This document shows positions 63,201 to 64,000 of a stretch of 64,000 bases of DNA, in pieces (position 1 is the stretch's first letter; every line of letters starts with the position of its first letter). This DNA comes from Flavobacteriaceae bacterium S0862. GTDB lineage: Bacteria; Bacteroidota; Bacteroidia; Flavobacteriales; Flavobacteriaceae. The position numbers and the translations under genes are program-made. The notes beneath the pieces are model-generated. The model had not been told where the DNA came from. It did no database searches and saw nothing but the letters and a program-made list of their open reading frames with translations. The stretch is taken from contig JALKAW010000002.1 of the NCBI GenBank assembly GCA_023015825.1, positions 1-64,000 of the forward strand, read 5' to 3'.

Positions 63201-64000
63201 TAAAGTACCTTGCGTCCATTGCCCATTTGGATCTTCATTTTCTAATAATGTAAATAAATCGAACGCTGAAGGCAAATCTATGACACAAAACGTTGCAGGA
63301 TTTGTTGCCGAAGGTGTTCCTGAAGTAAAGGTTTCATAAATTGTAATTGTAACCGTAGATGAACTTTCTGGACAAGCACCATTGCTTGGAACTGTATATG
63401 TAAACACATAGTTGCCAGCCGTTGTCAGACTTGTAATGTTAACTGTTCCTTGGTGTCCATTTGTTGTGGTTAAAGATCCAGACCATGTTCCGTTAATATT
63501 AGGTGTACCACCAAGCTCATCAAATAAATCAAAGTCTGCAGTTGGGATATTATCATCGCAATATTCTAAAAAGCCTGGAGTTCCAGGGTCAAAAGGCATA
63601 TCAATATTTACAGTAACAGCTACTGGGTTACTCACACAGAATACTTCGTTAATTTGAACGTAGTATATATTTCCATCAATTAAAGGTGTTGATAGCGAAA
63701 GTGCTGGTAATATTGGATCTCCAAAACCATCAAGACTATCATACCAACTATAACTAGCTGTTGTTCCTGGGTCTAGATCTCCTACTGTTGGGTTAGCATC
63801 TGAACAGAAATCTTGTGGATTAGCAGGAGTTGGATCAGGTGGTGAATCGAATACTGCTGTACTTCCAATTTCTATTTGACTTTTACAACCACCATTATCA
63901 ACAAATACTATAAAAAAGTTTGTTGCTCCTCTAGGAATAGGGTCAGTCCCACTAGTTAAAGTTGTTAAATCAATATCCGTATACACCTCCACAGAACCAC
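60255..64000 (-). CDS. Giant repeat adhesin with type B T9SS sorting domain, 5' end outside the window
   Basis: The frame is open from the stop at 60255 to the right edge, giving at least 1247 residues with no signal peptide. It is built from repeats of two kinds (described separately). The last 95 residues are a type B CTD: LLLPDGFSPNGDGVNETFNI, MEIYNRYGNLIY, then a final strand ending GRLYLSR. It is acidic, rich in Thr, Gly and Asp, and almost without Lys or Arg, typical of surface adhesins such as SprB. Cys pairs recur once per repeat (for example FCEN...GTCED). The PorP/SprF and OmpA genes follow at once. Confidence 0.93.
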   Translation of the reverse strand, partial: GSVEVYTDIDLTTLTSGTDPIPRGATNFFIVFVDNGGCKSQIEIGSTAVFDSPPDPTPANPQDFCSDANPTVGDLDPGTTASYSWYDSLDGFGDPILPALSLSTPLIDGNIYYVQINEVFCVSNPVAVTVNIDMPFDPGTPGFLEYCDDNIPTADFDLFDELGGTPNINGTWSGSLTTTNGHQGTVNITSLTTAGNYVFTYTVPSNGACPESSSTVTITIYETFTSGTPSATNPATFCVIDLPSAFDLFTLLENEDPNGQWTQGTLSTDPVVSTPINLTGFTPGTYNFTYTQNVLPNSCPEESTTVQVIVLQDPNAGNAVNQIFCENDLTANSPFDLFLALDGSQDNNSGVWTDANNVVVSNPIDITTFTVGGSPYQFTYTISNGTCEDTETITITVEPSPESGTANPAIEFCEGAAPTSYNLFDLLTGEDQTGIWYIGTDNTGSTIANLIDVSVLTAGTYNYTFDVDAIGTCDDELVTVTIIINPLPNTGTPTPAIFCENDLAANSPLDLFGQLSGNDVGGTWTDDDATGALTGSDVDLTILAIGTYGFTYSITNANGCTNSSTVVVIIEDAPESGTVKTPLEFCVADITTAQTVNLFDLLEGEDQTGTWNDDDATGALSGNLVTIDGLTSGTYNFTFDVDAIGSCDDVLVTVSIIINDATTPTGGITQEFCDTATVADLVATGASIFWYDEATGGTPLADTTALVDGETYYATQTDATTGCESSVRLEVTVIIFQTPNSGSPNTTPIVVCNDNATVDLFLGLDGTQDAGGVWQDTDGTGALTGNIFNATAVTAGTYQFTYFIAGSAPCADASTIITVTVEEPYNSGTDATLDICSDNGTVDLFTLISPADTGGTWSPALASGTGVFDPLVDLLVGARTYTYTLSNACGTTSSDVVVTVTQAPDAGSDNSIIACVINGTVDLFTQLGGTPDSGGTWSPALASGTGVFDPNTDASGTYTYTVTATSPCNTDATAQISVTISDILAPTVLDANPTFCRTENPTVNSINASISATGTLKWYTDNTLTTSLNGTEALIDGEDYYVTQTNGSGCESSQSVFVVATVNDALTPTLINPNMEYCINDNPTIGDLTVNIAEYNASSNNIIWYDAATNGTVLGAGTLLANATTYYAVIVDSNTGCESSIRLAVTPDLSACGKLLLPDGFSPNGDGVNETFNIDNLDVIYPNFVMEIYNRYGNLIYKGNASTPHFNGKSNVSGTSGKDLPVGVYFYIFNFNDGQNKPEQGRLYLSR
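60560..63990 (-). repeat. Two interleaved families of adhesin repeats
   Basis: Family 1, about 80 residues, occurs at least 9 times: a cysteine, then VDLF or FDLF, then GGTW or SGVW, an acidic loop, then GTYNFTY or similar, a second cysteine, then TVTVT. Family 2, about 75 residues, occurs at least four times: FCxxxxPTVxDL, then WYDxxTxGTPL, DGxxYYxxQ, and GCESS. At the DNA level the closest pair (61145-61220 and 61385-61460, encoding SPALASGTGVFDP) differs by only scattered bases, so some copies are recent. These match the Ig-like/SprB-type modules in spirit. Confidence 0.8.

Noticed and set aside
60560-63990. A CRISPR-like or tandem DNA repeat array
   Set aside because: The repeats are long, diverged, in frame, and coding for protein domains; no short identical repeats with unique spacers are present.

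Overview
The window is a chromosomal segment of a low-G+C Bacteroidota bacterium, almost certainly a gliding member of the Flavobacteriaceae. The evidence is direct. It carries SprA, PorP/SprF, PorE-like, PorG-like, RemB and C-terminal-sorting-domain (CTD) proteins of the type IX secretion system (T9SS), a 287-residue Bacteroidetes-type primary sigma factor, and promoter-like motifs of the Bacteroidetes form TTTG-N19/20-TAnnTTTG. The genus cannot be fixed from the sequence alone. No tRNA, rRNA, CRISPR array, insertion sequence or prophage was seen.

Layout. 1-1.5 kb: the tail of a T9SS cargo protein, then rpoD and rpsU. 1.5-7.7 kb: a DUF2797 protein, a GH3-family adenylating enzyme, a large type-B CTD protein and a lipoprotein esterase. 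7.8-13.1 kb (minus strand): clpX-clpP, tig, a small YvlD-like membrane protein, and the coupled pair pdxJ and alpha/beta hydrolase. 13.2-20.8 kb (plus): CBS protein, nadK, PorG-like protein, uppS, bamA and two Skp/OmpH proteins, which together form an envelope-biogenesis run. 20.8-28.5 kb: murI, gamma-carbonic anhydrase, an orphan PorP/SprF, a double-headed Nfu protein, dodecin, a DUF255 thioredoxin-fold protein, DUF1304, MscS and tsaB.

28.5-34.2 kb (minus): a five-gene MacAB-TolC-like export operon with two separate FtsX-type permeases. 34.3-39.5 kb (minus): heme O synthase, two subunit III proteins, subunit IV, then a Trx-like protein, SCO, DUF420 and a tiny CxxC membrane protein. This is the accessory and assembly half of a heme-copper oxidase locus; subunits I and II are not in the window. 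39.6-44.3 kb: a metallo-beta-lactamase-fold enzyme, RemB, a decayed tonB-like pseudogene and an intact tonB. 44.4-57.3 kb (minus): vanZ-like, gcvH, sprA (2399 aa), ruvA, maeB, queG and ruvB. 57.4-64 kb (minus): a T9SS cassette of OmpA/PorE-like protein, PorP/SprF and a giant repeat adhesin that runs off the right edge.

How the parts fit together. Much of the window builds and energises the outer membrane: BamA, Skp, UppS, SprA, the PorP/SprF proteins, TonB, and cargo with CTDs. The most unusual observations are a run of three consecutive TonB-C-like domains (fused to RemB, in a pseudogene, and in intact TonB), with the pseudogene carrying four single-base losses in A/T runs plus a nonsense codon; a tiny CxxC membrane protein in the oxidase-assembly genes; and several genes whose -7-like box sits almost on the start codon.
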